Origin: Schlegelella_A sp036496385
Lineage (GTDB): Bacteria; Pseudomonadota; Gammaproteobacteria; Burkholderiales; Burkholderiaceae_C
Assembly (NCBI GenBank): GCA_036496385.1
Contig: DASXLD010000070.1
Coordinates: 186,001 to 250,000 of the forward strand
Direction of reading: 5' to 3'
Length of the DNA stretch: 64,000 bases
The translations under genes and the position numbers were made by a program. This document shows, piece after piece, positions 51,366-60,726 of the stretch. Position 1 is the stretch's first letter. Each line of letters opens with the position of its first letter. The notes under the pieces were generated by a model. It worked only from the letters and a program-made list of their open reading frames with translations. It was not told the DNA's origin and did not search any database.

Positions 51366-54300
51366 ATGAAACGAATGCTGATCAACGCGACCCAGGCCGA
51401 AGAGCGCCGCCTCGCGATCGTCGATGGCCAGAAGCTGATGGACTTCGAGACCGAGATCGAAGGCCGCGAGCAACGAAAAGGGAACATTTACAAGGCGGTC
51501 GTCACCCGCGTCGAGCCCTCGCTCGAAGCCTGCTTCGTCGACTACGGCGAGGACCGGCACGGCTTCCTGCCGTTCAAGGAGATCTCGAAGAATTACTTCC
51601 GCGACGGCACCGACGCGCGCACCGCGCGCATCCAGGACGCGATCAAGGACGGCGACCAGCTGCTGGTCCAGGTCGAGAAGGAGGAGCGCGGCAACAAGGG
51701 CGCGGCGCTGACGACCTTCGTCTCGCTCGCCGGCCGCTACCTCGTGCTGATGCCGAACAACCCGCGCGGCGGCGGGGTTTCGCGCCGGATCGAAGGCGAA
51801 GACCGCGAGGAGCTGAAGGAAAACCTCGACCAGCTCGAGTACCCGAAAGGCATGAGCCTGATCGCCCGCACCGCCGGCATCGGCCGCAGCGCCCCCGAGC
51901 TGCAATGGGACCTCAACTACCTGCTGAAGCTGTGGACCGCGATCGACGGCGCCGCCAAGGCTGGCAAGGGCGCGTTCCTGATCTACCAGGAGAGCTCGCT
52001 CGTCATCCGCGCGATCCGCGACTATTTCACCGCCGACGTCGGCGAGATCCTGATCGACACCGACGACATCTATGAGCAGGCGCAGCAGTTCATGAGCCAC
52101 GTGATGCCCGAGACGGCACACAAGGTCAAGCGCTATCGCGACGACGCCGCCCTCTTCAGCCGCTTCCAGATCGAGCACCAGATCGAGACGGCGTTCTCGC
52201 GCACCGTCAACCTGCCGTCGGGCGGCGCGATCGTCATCGACCACACCGAGGCGCTGGTCTCGGTCGACGTCAACTCGGCGCGGGCGACGCGCGGCAGCGA
52301 CATCGAGGAAACCGCAACCCGCACCAACCTCGAGGCGGCCGACGAGATTGCGCGCCAGATGCGCCTGCGCGACCTCGGCGGCCTGATCGTCGTCGACTTC
52401 ATCGACATGGAGGAATCGAAGAACCGGCGCGAGGTCGAGACGCGGCTGCGCGATGCGTTGCGCTCCGACCGTGCTCGCGTCCAGTTCTCCTCGATCTCGA
52501 AGTTCGGCCTGCTCGAAATGAGCCGCCAACGCCTGCGCCCCGCGCTTTCCGAAGGCAGCCACATCACCTGCCCACGCTGCAACGGCACCGGCCACATCCG
52601 CGACACCGAGAGTTCGGCATTGCAGATCCTGCGCATGGTCCAGGAAGAGTCGATGAAGGACAACACCGCCGCCGTGCACGTCCAGGTACCGGTCGAGGTG
52701 ACGTCGTTCCTGCTCAACGAGAAGCGCACCGAGATCACCAAGATCGAGCTCAAGCAGCGCGTCACCGTGCTGCTGGTGCCGAACAAGAACCTCGAGACGC
52801 CGAACTACCGCCTCGAGCGGCTGCGCCACGACGACCCTCGCCTCGAGAACCTGCAGGCCAGCTACACGATGGTCGACGAGGCCGAAGAGGAAGTCGGCAT
52901 CACGCGGCGCGAGAAGGCCAAGGCCAAGCAGGAGCCGGTCATCAAGGGCATCCTGCCCGAGACGCCGGCGCCGCAGCGCGTCGAGCGGCCGCAGGCCGCG
53001 CAGCCGGCAGCGGCGCAGACACCGCGGGCACAGGTTGCGCAGCGTGCCCCATCGGCCGCCGCACCGCAAAGCGCCGGCAAGGGCTTTTTCGCCTGGGTCA
53101 AGTCGCTGTTCGGAACGCCGGCAGAGGAAGCGCGGGCGCCGGCGCTCGCCGCTCTGCCCGCGCCGACGGCCGCGCCAGGCGAGCCACGCGGAGGTCGCGG
53201 CGACCGCGGCGAGCGTGGCGGACGCGGAGGTCGCGGTGGACGCGATGGGCGCGACGGGCGGCGCGGCGAGCGGTCCGGCGATCGCGCGACGACCACTGGC
53301 GAAGGACAGGGCCGCGGAGGACGCCGCGAACGCGCGGGCACGGAAGCGAGCCGCGAAGGCACCGAGCCGCGCGAAGCGCGCAACGCGGGTGAAGGCCGCG
53401 AAGGACGTGAGGGTCGCGGTGGACGCGGCGAGCGCGGCGAGCGCGACCGCGGCGAGCGTGGCGATCGCAATCGCACCGAGGCACGTGGCGAGGCCGGGCG
53501 CGGTGAAGGGCGGCGCGAGCAGCGACCCCCGCGTGGCACCGATCTGCCCACCGCCGAGGCACCGGCCGAGGCGGAGGCCATCCAGCCCGCGTTCATCGAC
53601 ACCTTGCCGAACGCCGAGGCCGAAGAGTCGTCCGAGACGACGTCTGAGCGCCAGGGCGGGCGCCGTCGACGCCGCGGCGGGCGTGGTCGTGATCGCGAGC
53701 GCGACGACACCGTCGGCGGCGAACGCGGCGCCGCTTCGGCAGCGACGGAAGGCTACAGCGACACGATGCCGATTGCGCCGGCGGCAGACGAGTCGGCATC
53801 GGGCGAAGATCGACTGCGCGCGGCGAACGAGGACGACCGGCCTGCCACCGCCGGCCGCGAAGGCGAACAGACTGCCGGCGCGGGTGAGAGCAGCGAGCAG
53901 CGCGGCGAAGGAGCCCGGCGCCGCGGCCGCGGCCGTGGCGGCCGCGATCGCGGTCCGCGCGAATCTGCGCCGTTCGCCGACAGCGACGCAGCCGCTGTCG
54001 ACCGCGATGCCGCGACAGCCGAAGTGGCCGACGGCCCGACGCGGACCGACGGCGGAACGCGCGACCCGATCGTCTCGGTCGCGGCACCGCAGCCGCTGCC
54101 AGAGCCCGGCATGGGCTCGAGCGCTGCCGATCGAGCGGATGCATGGCGGCCCGCTGCGGTCAGCCGTCCTGTGCCGAGCGAAACAGCAGCGTCGAGCGCG
54201 TTGACGGTCCCGCGTGCCGAGCCGATGCCGCTGGCGCGTGCCGAGCCGTACGCGCTGCCGATCGATTCGCTCGCCGCCGTCGCCGAGTCTGCGGGCTTGC

Positions 54301-54503
54301 AGTGGGTGAACTCCGACGCCGGCAAGATCGAAGCGGCGCAAGCGGCGATGGCCGCGACGCCGAAACCGGCGCGGGTGCCGCGCGAGATCGTCGCCGTCGC
54401 GGCGGTCGACGAGGGCCCGCTGGTGATGGTCGAGACCAAGAAAGACCTCGCGCAGGTCAAGCTGCCGTTCGAGACGACCGCCGAAGAAACGCAGGGCCTG
54501 TGA
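51366..54503 (+). CDS. rne: Ribonuclease E
   Basis: A 1045-residue endoribonuclease, the core of the RNA degradosome. The N-terminal half has the S1 domain (GNIYKAVVTRVEPSLEACFV), the DNase I-like catalytic part with metal aspartates (VSVDVNSA, IVVDFIDME) and the zinc-link CPRCNGTGH. From about residue 520 on, the chain is a disordered scaffold rich in Arg, Gly, Glu and Ala, with an RGG/RGE-type run at about residues 600-720. It ends in a conserved-looking tail (LQWVNSDAGKIEAAQAAM, TKKDLAQVKLPFE) typical of betaproteobacterial RNase E. The start follows AAGGAG by 6 bases. Confidence 0.96.
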   Translation: MKRMLINATQAEERRLAIVDGQKLMDFETEIEGREQRKGNIYKAVVTRVEPSLEACFVDYGEDRHGFLPFKEISKNYFRDGTDARTARIQDAIKDGDQLLVQVEKEERGNKGAALTTFVSLAGRYLVLMPNNPRGGGVSRRIEGEDREELKENLDQLEYPKGMSLIARTAGIGRSAPELQWDLNYLLKLWTAIDGAAKAGKGAFLIYQESSLVIRAIRDYFTADVGEILIDTDDIYEQAQQFMSHVMPETAHKVKRYRDDAALFSRFQIEHQIETAFSRTVNLPSGGAIVIDHTEALVSVDVNSARATRGSDIEETATRTNLEAADEIARQMRLRDLGGLIVVDFIDMEESKNRREVETRLRDALRSDRARVQFSSISKFGLLEMSRQRLRPALSEGSHITCPRCNGTGHIRDTESSALQILRMVQEESMKDNTAAVHVQVPVEVTSFLLNEKRTEITKIELKQRVTVLLVPNKNLETPNYRLERLRHDDPRLENLQASYTMVDEAEEEVGITRREKAKAKQEPVIKGILPETPAPQRVERPQAAQPAAAQTPRAQVAQRAPSAAAPQSAGKGFFAWVKSLFGTPAEEARAPALAALPAPTAAPGEPRGGRGDRGERGGRGGRGGRDGRDGRRGERSGDRATTTGEGQGRGGRRERAGTEASREGTEPREARNAGEGREGREGRGGRGERGERDRGERGDRNRTEARGEAGRGEGRREQRPPRGTDLPTAEAPAEAEAIQPAFIDTLPNAEAEESSETTSERQGGRRRRRGGRGRDRERDDTVGGERGAASAATEGYSDTMPIAPAADESASGEDRLRAANEDDRPATAGREGEQTAGAGESSEQRGEGARRRGRGRGGRDRGPRESAPFADSDAAAVDRDAATAEVADGPTRTDGGTRDPIVSVAAPQPLPEPGMGSSAADRADAWRPAAVSRPVPSETAASSALTVPRAEPMPLARAEPYALPIDSLAAVAESAGLQWVNSDAGKIEAAQAAMAATPKPARVPREIVAVAAVDEGPLVMVETKKDLAQVKLPFETTAEETQGL

Positions 54504-54518
54504 CGGCGGCCTGCCTGG

Positions 54519-54549
54519 GAGCGCCGCGGAGCTCGACCCTTCGGCGCTC
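54519..54549. terminator. Dyad between convergent rne and nagZ
   Basis: GAGCGCCG (54519-54526) and CGGCGCTC (54542-54549) form an 8-bp GC stem with a 15-base loop in the 60-base gap, followed by GCTCCCTTTC on the rne strand. It could act as a weak terminator for either gene. Confidence 0.4.
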
Positions 54550-54563
54550 GCTCCCTTTCAGGA

Positions 54564-55649
54564 CTACGGCAGCCGCTCGAGAGCGCGCTGATACGCCGGA
54601 TCGTGCATCAGCTCGTCCCACGCGAGCGGGGCGGTCTGCGGCAACAGAGCGAGACGACGCGACTCGCTGTCGGGATCTGCTCGCCAGTGGTCGGAGGCCT
54701 GCGCGGCGAGCAGGTCGTCGAGCAGCGCGTCCACTGCAGCGCCGCCGTCGACGGATTGATTGCACAACAGCACGAGATCGCAGCCGGCGGAGAGCGCGAG
54801 CGCGGCCGCTTCGGCATAAGTGACCTCGACGCCGCCGACGCGACGCGCTCCGGCCATGCTCAGGTCGTCGCTGAAGACAGCGCCGTCGAAGCCGATCTGG
54901 ACGCGCAGGATCTCGCGCAGCCAGCGCTCCGAGAACCCTGCGGGCTGGTCGTCGACCTTGGCGTAGATCACGTGCGCGGGCATCACGCTCGCCAGCGAGC
55001 CGGCGAGCCATTCGTACGGCCGCGCGTCGTCGCCGAGGATGCGCTCGAGCGGACGGTCGTCGACCGGGACGTCGACGTGGCTGTCGGCACGAACGAACCC
55101 GTGGCCGGGGAAATGCTTGCCGCAATTGCGCATCCCGGCCTGGAGCATGCCGTGCATCAGGCTCTGCGCGAGCACCGAGACGACGCGCGGATCGCGGTGG
55201 AAGGCACGGTCGCCGATGACGCTGCTCGCGCCGTGGTCGAGGTCGAGCACCGGCGCGAAGCTGAGGTCGACGCCGCACGCGCGGAGTTCGGCGCCGAGCA
55301 CGTGACCGAGCGCCCGCGCCGCCTCGAGCGCGCGCATCGCGCCGGCGCCGCGGCCACCGCCGGCGTCGTCCATCCAGATCTCGCCGAGCGCCCGCATCGG
55401 CGCGAGCGCCGTGAAGCCATCGCTGCGGAAGCGCTGGACGCGACCGCCTTCGTGGTCGACGCAGACGAGCAGGTCCGGGCGTAGAGCCTTCGCTTCGGCG
55501 ACGAGCTCGACGAGCTGACGCCGGTCGCGCCAGTTGCGCGCGAACAGAACCATGCCACCCGTCAGCGGGTGCGCGAGCCGACGGCGATCGTCGTTGTCGA
55601 GAGCGAGGCCGGCGACGTCGAGGACGACGGGGGCGTGGCGATAGCTCAT
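54564..55649 (-). CDS. nagZ: Beta-N-acetylhexosaminidase NagZ
   Basis: A 361-residue cytoplasmic glycoside hydrolase family 3 enzyme that removes N-acetylglucosamine from muropeptides during cell wall recycling. Marks are CVDHEGGRVQRFR, KHFPGHGFVRADSHVDVP (the mobile catalytic loop with the His) and the nucleophile in VFSDDLSMAGA. The ATG overlaps the acpS stop by 4 bases. Confidence 0.94.
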   Translation of the reverse strand: MSYRHAPVVLDVAGLALDNDDRRRLAHPLTGGMVLFARNWRDRRQLVELVAEAKALRPDLLVCVDHEGGRVQRFRSDGFTALAPMRALGEIWMDDAGGGRGAGAMRALEAARALGHVLGAELRACGVDLSFAPVLDLDHGASSVIGDRAFHRDPRVVSVLAQSLMHGMLQAGMRNCGKHFPGHGFVRADSHVDVPVDDRPLERILGDDARPYEWLAGSLASVMPAHVIYAKVDDQPAGFSERWLREILRVQIGFDGAVFSDDLSMAGARRVGGVEVTYAEAAALALSAGCDLVLLCNQSVDGGAAVDALLDDLLAAQASDHWRADPDSESRRLALLPQTAPLAWDELMHDPAYQRALERLP

Positions 55650-56047
55650 CGCGCGATCTCCTGTTCGACGACGACGAAGCTCGCCGCGTAGTCGACTTCG
55701 TCGGTGACGCTGACGTGGGCACGCAACCCGCGCGCTTCGAACCAGTCGGCGAGCGCGCCGTGGAGGCGGATTTCGGGCTTGCCGCTCGGCCGCTTGGCGA
55801 TCTCGCAGCGGCGCCACGTCATCGGCATGCGCATGCCGAGGCCGATCGCCTTGGAGAATGCCTCCTTGGCGGAGAACCGCGTCGCCAGGTAGCGCACGCC
55901 GCGATCCTCGAATTGCGCGCGCCGTGCCCGGAACACCTCGATCTCGTGCGCGCCGAGGACACGTTCGGCGAAGGCGTCGCCGCGCCGCGCGAGCACGCCG
56001 CGAATGCGACGGACGTCGCAGATGTCGGTGCCGACACCGAAGATCAT
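55646..56047 (-). CDS. acpS: Holo-[acyl-carrier-protein] synthase
   Basis: A 133-residue trimeric-type phosphopantetheinyl transferase that activates acyl carrier protein. It begins FGVGTDICDVRRI and carries RYLATRFSAKEAFSKAIG, the family metal/CoA site. The start at 56047 fits the family N-terminus; an ATG at 56074 would add 9 residues. Confidence 0.94.
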   Translation of the reverse strand: MIFGVGTDICDVRRIRGVLARRGDAFAERVLGAHEIEVFRARRAQFEDRGVRYLATRFSAKEAFSKAIGLGMRMPMTWRRCEIAKRPSGKPEIRLHGALADWFEARGLRAHVSVTDEVDYAASFVVVEQEIAR

Positions 56048-56123
56048 CGCCACCCGCCCGGCCGGCCGAAGCACGCGGGGCGCCCTCGCGCCGGGCGGCG
56101 AACGACGACCACCTGGGCGCGCC

Positions 56124-56909
56124 TCATCGCGGCGCCGCCCGTTCGATGACGCTGCGATAGGCGCGGACGGTCTCGGCCATGCCGAGCTCGAGAGCGTCTG
56201 CGATCAAGGCGTGGCCGATCGAAACTTCGAGGACGGCCGGAACCGTCGCCAGGAACGGGCCGAGATTGTCGCGGTTCAGGTCGTGCCCGGCATTGACGCC
56301 GAGGCCGAGACGCTGCGCCGCTTCGGCAGCGGCGCGAAACGAGGCGACGACTCGCGCCTGCTCGGCGGTGCCGAACGCAGCGGCGTACGGCTCGGTGTAG
56401 AGCTCGACGCGATCGGCGCCGACGGCGCGCGCCCCCGCCATCGCCTCGGGAACGGCGTCCATGAAGACGCTGACGCGAGCGCCGAGCGCGCGCGCTTCGG
56501 CGACGAGCGGCGCCAGGCGATCGCCTTCGCGCGCCAGGTTCCAGCCGTGGTCCGACGTCGCCTGCCCCGCCTCGTCGGGAACGAAGGTGCATTGCTGCGG
56601 GCGCAGCGACCGCAGCAGCGGCATCAGGTTGTGGAACGGATTGCCTTCGATGTTGAATTCGGCGCCGGGCCACTCGCGCAGCAGCGCGGCGAGCGCTTCG
56701 ACGTCGCCGGTGCGGATGTGCCGCTGGTCCGGACGTGGATGCACGGTGATGCCATGTGCGCCCGCCTCGAGCGCAATCCGCGACAGATCGACGACGCTCG
56801 GGATCGCGAGCGCACGCTGGTTGCGCAACAGCGCGATCTTGTTGACATTGACCGACAGCGCGGTCGTCGTGCGCCGCGCGTCCTGGCCCGAGGTGACGAG
56901 AGGATTCAT
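56124..56909 (-). CDS. pdxJ: Pyridoxine 5'-phosphate synthase
   Basis: A 261-residue TIM-barrel enzyme that condenses 1-deoxyxylulose 5-phosphate with 3-amino-2-oxopropyl phosphate, the last ring-forming step of vitamin B6 synthesis in the DXP-dependent route. Marks are LSVNVNKIALLRNQR, GITVHPRPDQRHI, FNIEGNP, NAGHDLNRDNLGPF and VSIGHALIADAL. The start overlaps the recO stop by 4 bases. Confidence 0.95.
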   Translation of the reverse strand: MNPLVTSGQDARRTTTALSVNVNKIALLRNQRALAIPSVVDLSRIALEAGAHGITVHPRPDQRHIRTGDVEALAALLREWPGAEFNIEGNPFHNLMPLLRSLRPQQCTFVPDEAGQATSDHGWNLAREGDRLAPLVAEARALGARVSVFMDAVPEAMAGARAVGADRVELYTEPYAAAFGTAEQARVVASFRAAAEAAQRLGLGVNAGHDLNRDNLGPFLATVPAVLEVSIGHALIADALELGMAETVRAYRSVIERAAPR

Positions 56910-57691
56910 CGATCCAACGCCTGCGCCTCGATCATGACCTGGCGCGTGCGCAGCTGCGTGGAGCCGAGATGATAGTGAAGCTGCGTGCGCAGCAGCGGCC
57001 GCAGCTCGGCGAGCGCGTCGGCGGAGGCCCGCTGCAGCGCCCCGAGATCGCCGCCGGCGAGCGCTGCCTGCAGCGCGAGCAGCGTCGCGCCGCTCGCCGT
57101 CGCCTCGGCGCCGCCCTCGTCCTCGACGACGCCGGCGTCGGCGAGGACGAGGTAGCGCCGCGTCGCGACGACCGGTCGTCGTGACGCAGTCTCCGTCGCC
57201 AGCTCGGGCAGCAACCCGATCTCGCGCAGGAGGATGATCTCGAACGCGCGCAGCGCCGCCTGCGTCGCCGCCTCGTCGGCGCGGCCGAGCGCGGCGATCG
57301 TCTCGCCGTAGATATCGAAGAGCTTCGGGTGCGGGTCGTGGCGGGCGAGCAGCTTCATGAGCAGCTCGTTGACGTAGAAGCCACTGAAGAGCGCCGGCCC
57401 GGTGAGCATCGCATGGCCCCCGGCCCAGTCGGCCGCGCGGAGCGCGTGCACCTCGCGCGACTCGTCGCCCGGGGACTCGCGGCCGAGCATGACGTGCAGG
57501 CGCTGGAACGGCAGCAGGACGCTGCGCAGCTGCGAGAACGGCCGCTTCGCCCCCTTTGCCGCGACGGCGATCCGCCCCTGCTCGCGCGTGAAGAGATCGA
57601 GGATGAGGCTCGACTCGCTCCAGTCGTAGTGGTGCAGGACGTACGACTCCAGCGAGGCTTGACGGGCGGCGCGGCCGGCCATCGTCAGCAT
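56906..57691 (-). CDS. recO: DNA repair protein RecO
   Basis: A 261-residue recombination mediator: an N-terminal OB-fold (SYVLHHYDWSESSLILDLFT, GRIAVAAKGAKRP) and the C-terminal helical domain. It loads RecA with RecR in gap repair. A second ATG at 57682 could serve. It sits between era and pdxJ as in most Betaproteobacteria. Confidence 0.93.
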   Translation of the reverse strand: MLTMAGRAARQASLESYVLHHYDWSESSLILDLFTREQGRIAVAAKGAKRPFSQLRSVLLPFQRLHVMLGRESPGDESREVHALRAADWAGGHAMLTGPALFSGFYVNELLMKLLARHDPHPKLFDIYGETIAALGRADEAATQAALRAFEIILLREIGLLPELATETASRRPVVATRRYLVLADAGVVEDEGGAEATASGATLLALQAALAGGDLGALQRASADALAELRPLLRTQLHYHLGSTQLRTRQVMIEAQALDR

Positions 57692-57718
57692 CCGTGGGCG
57701 CTGCCGCAGCGCCGCCGG

Positions 57719-58597
57719 CTATTCATAGCCGTACGAGCGCAGGTGCGCATCGTCGTCGGCCCAGCCGCTCTTCACCTTGATCCAGAGCTCGAGGAAGACG
57801 CGCGCATCGAGCAGGCGCTCGAGCTCCTGGCGCGCCTCGGCACCGATCCGCTTCAGCCGCTCGCCGCCGGCGCCGATGATCATGCCTTTGTGGGCGTCGC
57901 GCTCGACGACGATCGTGGCGGCGATCCGCCGCAGGCCGCCCTCCTCCTCGTAGCGGTCGATGACGACGGTCGACGTATACGGCAGCTCGTCGCCGGTGAG
58001 CCGGAACAGCTTCTCGCGGACGACCTCGGCGGCGAGAAAACGGTCGCTGCGGTCGGTGAGCGCGTCCTCCGGATAGAGCCAGGGCTGCTCCGGCAGGTAG
58101 GGCTCGATGATCGCGAGCAGCCGCTCGACGTCGGCTGGACGGGTCGCGCTCAACGGAACGTACTCGGCGAACGCTTCGCGCCGCTGCATCTGCTGCAGCC
58201 ACGGCGCGAGGTCGGCGCGGCGGGCGACCAGGTCGAGCTTGTTGGCGACCAGCAGCACCGGCTTCGCGCGATCGACGAGCGCGAGCACTGCCGCGTCAGC
58301 CGCGCCGAACTTTCCCGCCTCGACCACCAGGAGCACGACGTCGACGTCGGCAAGCGTGCCGGTGACGGCGCGGTTGAGCGAGCGGTTGAGCGCGGCGGCA
58401 TGGCGGGTCTGAAACCCCGGCGTGTCGACGAAGACGAATTGGCTCGAGCCGACGGTGCGGACTCCGGTGATCCGATGCCGCGTCGTCTGCGCCTTGTTGG
58501 AGGTGATGCTGATCTTCTGCGCGACGAGGGCGTTGATCAGGGTCGACTTGCCGACGTTCGGACGGCCGACGATCGCGACCAGCCCGCACCGGGTCAT
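57719..58597 (-). CDS. era: GTPase Era
   Basis: A 292-residue GTPase for 16S rRNA maturation. G1 is GRPNVGKSTL, G3 DTPGF and G4 NKLD. The C-terminal KH domain follows, with GMIIGAGGERLKRIGAEAR. It starts 3 bases after the rnc stop. Confidence 0.95.
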   Translation of the reverse strand: MTRCGLVAIVGRPNVGKSTLINALVAQKISITSNKAQTTRHRITGVRTVGSSQFVFVDTPGFQTRHAAALNRSLNRAVTGTLADVDVVLLVVEAGKFGAADAAVLALVDRAKPVLLVANKLDLVARRADLAPWLQQMQRREAFAEYVPLSATRPADVERLLAIIEPYLPEQPWLYPEDALTDRSDRFLAAEVVREKLFRLTGDELPYTSTVVIDRYEEEGGLRRIAATIVVERDAHKGMIIGAGGERLKRIGAEARQELERLLDARVFLELWIKVKSGWADDDAHLRSYGYE

Positions 58598-58600
58598 GGC

Positions 58601-59305
58601 TCAGGATCGCAGCGGACTACCGGGCTCGTCGCTCGCGCGCAGGGCGTCGAGCATGCGCCGAGCGGCGGCCTGCTCGGCGGCGCGGCGCGACTTGCCCTCG
58701 CCGGTTTCCTGCAGGCTGAGCGCGGGAACCGCGCACTCGACCTCGAACGTCTGCGCGTGCGCCTGGCCGCGCGTCGCCAGGATGCGATAGCTCGGCACCG
58801 GAATCCGGCGCGCCTGCAGCCACTCCTGCAGCTCGGTCTTGGCATCCTTCGCCCAGTTGCCGACCTCGGTCGTCTCGACGACCTCGCCGAACAAACTGTG
58901 CACCAGTACGCGCGCGGCCTGCAGGCCGCCGTCGAGGAAGGTCGCGCCGATCAGCGCCTCGAGCGCGTCGGCGAGGATCGACGAGCGCATCGCGCCACCG
59001 CCGCGCGCCTCGCCCTCGCCCAGCCGGAGCGACTCGGGCAGGCCGAGCTGGAGCGCCGCGCGGAACAGGCTGTCCTCACGGACGAGATGGGCGCGCACGC
59101 GCGTCAGGTCCCCCTCGTCGGAGTCGCCGAGGCGGTCGAACAGCAGGCTCGAGACGACCAGGCTGAGAACAGCGTCGCCGAGGAATTCGAGGCGCTCGTT
59201 GTGGTCGGCGCCGAAGCTGCGGTGGGTGAGCGCCCGTTCCAGGAGCGTCGGGTCGCCGAACCGATGGCCGATGCGCTGCTGCAGAGCGACGAGGCGGGAA
59301 TCCAT
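58601..59305 (-). CDS. rnc: Ribonuclease III
   Basis: A 234-residue double-strand-specific RNase. The catalytic signature is NERLEFLGDAVL, and the second acidic cluster is in ADALEALIGATFLDGG. The C-terminal double-stranded-RNA-binding domain follows (TELQEWLQARRIPVPSYRIL). It processes rRNA precursors. Confidence 0.95.
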   Translation of the reverse strand: MDSRLVALQQRIGHRFGDPTLLERALTHRSFGADHNERLEFLGDAVLSLVVSSLLFDRLGDSDEGDLTRVRAHLVREDSLFRAALQLGLPESLRLGEGEARGGGAMRSSILADALEALIGATFLDGGLQAARVLVHSLFGEVVETTEVGNWAKDAKTELQEWLQARRIPVPSYRILATRGQAHAQTFEVECAVPALSLQETGEGKSRRAAEQAAARRMLDALRASDEPGSPLRS

Positions 59306-59347
59306 GCGTGAGAGACGGCTCCGATCGGAAGACAGCGGGCCGTGAGG

Positions 59348-59713
59348 TTAGTTCGACCGGCCCTCGAACTTGATGAGAAGGAAAACGGGCTTCACGAGTT
59401 CCACTTCCTTGTCGTACGCGAAGGATACGACCACCTTGTCGTTCTCCTTGGTGATGATGAGGTCCCTGCCGGTGATCGAGACGATCGAGTACTCGATGTC
59501 CTTCTGCTTCTCGAACGCCGACCGGATATCGGCCACCGTCGACCCCTCGGAGGCGACCTTGTTCACCGTCCGCTTGATCGTGAAGTACTCGTTCAGGGCG
59601 GGCAGCACCCGCATGCCGATGAGCGCCACGAAGCCGATGACGACGGCCCAGAACAGCAGCCCGAACAGGGTGACGCCGCGCTGGCGCCTCGCTTTGTCGA
59701 CCTCGCCGATCAT
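59348..59713 (-). CDS. DUF4845 membrane protein
   Basis: A 121-residue protein with one N-terminal transmembrane helix (GVTLFGLLFWAVVIGFVALIG) that resembles a prepilin-like anchor, and a short periplasmic domain. DUF4845 proteins sit between lepB and rnc in Betaproteobacteria. The role is unknown. Confidence 0.85.
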   Translation of the reverse strand: MIGEVDKARRQRGVTLFGLLFWAVVIGFVALIGMRVLPALNEYFTIKRTVNKVASEGSTVADIRSAFEKQKDIEYSIVSITGRDLIITKENDKVVVSFAYDKEVELVKPVFLLIKFEGRSN

Positions 59714-59748
59714 CCGCCTTCCTGTCCTTCCCTCTGCGAGAGTGCCGC

Positions 59749-60726
59749 CTACCGGAACGACCCGATCCGCTTCAGATCGCCGAAGTTCATCCAGATGAAG
59801 AATGCCTTGCCGACGATGTTCTGGTCGGGGACGAAGCCCCAGTAGCGCGAGTCGAGCGAGTTGTCGCGGTTGTCGCCCATCATGAAATAGTTGCCGGCCG
59901 GCACCTTGCAGGTGACGCCCTCGGCACTGTAGCGGCAGTTTTCGCGGAAAGGAAACTGATTGTCCTCCTGGCTTTTCCAAAACTGCGTGGACTGAGGATT
60001 AATGAGGATACCGTGCTCGACGCTGCCGAGCGTCTCCTTGAACTCGGGGGCGTAACGACGTGCTTCCTCGTCATAGAACCCCGGCGGCGGCAGCGGCTCG
60101 GCCGCCACCCTCTGGCCGTTGATGAACAGCTGCTGGTTGACGAACGAAACCTCGTCTCCCGGCACGCCGACGACACGCTTGATGTAGTCGGTGCTGGGGT
60201 CCTTGGGAAAACGAAAGACCATGACATCGCCGCGCTCGGGGTCGTGATTGGCGATGATCTTCTTGTTGATCACCGGCAACCGGATGCCGTAGTGATACTT
60301 GTTCACCAGGATCAGGTCCCCGACCAGCAGCGTCGGCATCATCGATCCGGACGGGATCTTGAACGGCTCGAACAGGAACGAGCGAAGCAGGAAGACGACG
60401 AGGATCACCGGGAACAGGCCGGCCGTCCAGTCGAGCCACCACGGTTGCAGCAAAAGCGCCTGGCGCGTCGCCGCGACGTTGTCGTCGACGCGCGTGATCC
60501 CTTGGCGCGCGAGCTGCTCGCGCCTAGCCGCGTCCTGTTGCTCGAAGGTGGCGACCGCGGCAAGGCGTCGCGGCGCGAAGTAGAAGCGCTCGGCCAGCCA
60601 ATAGAGGAACGTGACGACCGTGAGGACGAAGAGGAGCAGCGAGAAGTTGCCCGACCAGCGGTTGAAGTACCAGCCGAGCCCGAATGCGGCCAGGCAGGCG
60701 TAGAGCACGGCAGTGAGCAAGCCCAT
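59749..60726 (-). CDS. lepB: Signal peptidase I
   Basis: A 325-residue inner-membrane peptidase removing Sec signal peptides. The catalytic Ser is in FKIPSGSMMPTLLVGD and the Lys in DYIKRVVGVPGDE. Box E is FMMGDNRDNSLDSRYWG. Two N-terminal helices anchor it. The ATG shares one base with the lepA stop (TGATG), so translation is coupled. Confidence 0.95.
   Translation of the reverse strand: MGLLTAVLYACLAAFGLGWYFNRWSGNFSLLLFVLTVVTFLYWLAERFYFAPRRLAAVATFEQQDAARREQLARQGITRVDDNVAATRQALLLQPWWLDWTAGLFPVILVVFLLRSFLFEPFKIPSGSMMPTLLVGDLILVNKYHYGIRLPVINKKIIANHDPERGDVMVFRFPKDPSTDYIKRVVGVPGDEVSFVNQQLFINGQRVAAEPLPPPGFYDEEARRYAPEFKETLGSVEHGILINPQSTQFWKSQEDNQFPFRENCRYSAEGVTCKVPAGNYFMMGDNRDNSLDSRYWGFVPDQNIVGKAFFIWMNFGDLKRIGSFR

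Noticed and set aside
53200..53560. Short imperfect GC-rich tandem repeats suggestive of a CRISPR or minisatellite
   Set aside because: They are codon-phased and encode the Arg-Gly-rich tail of RNase E; no spacers or regular unit length.
59940..59957. TTTCGCGGAAA-like palindrome resembling the MarR-site candidate
   Set aside because: It is inside the lepB coding sequence and differs in its centre; no promoter is expected there.
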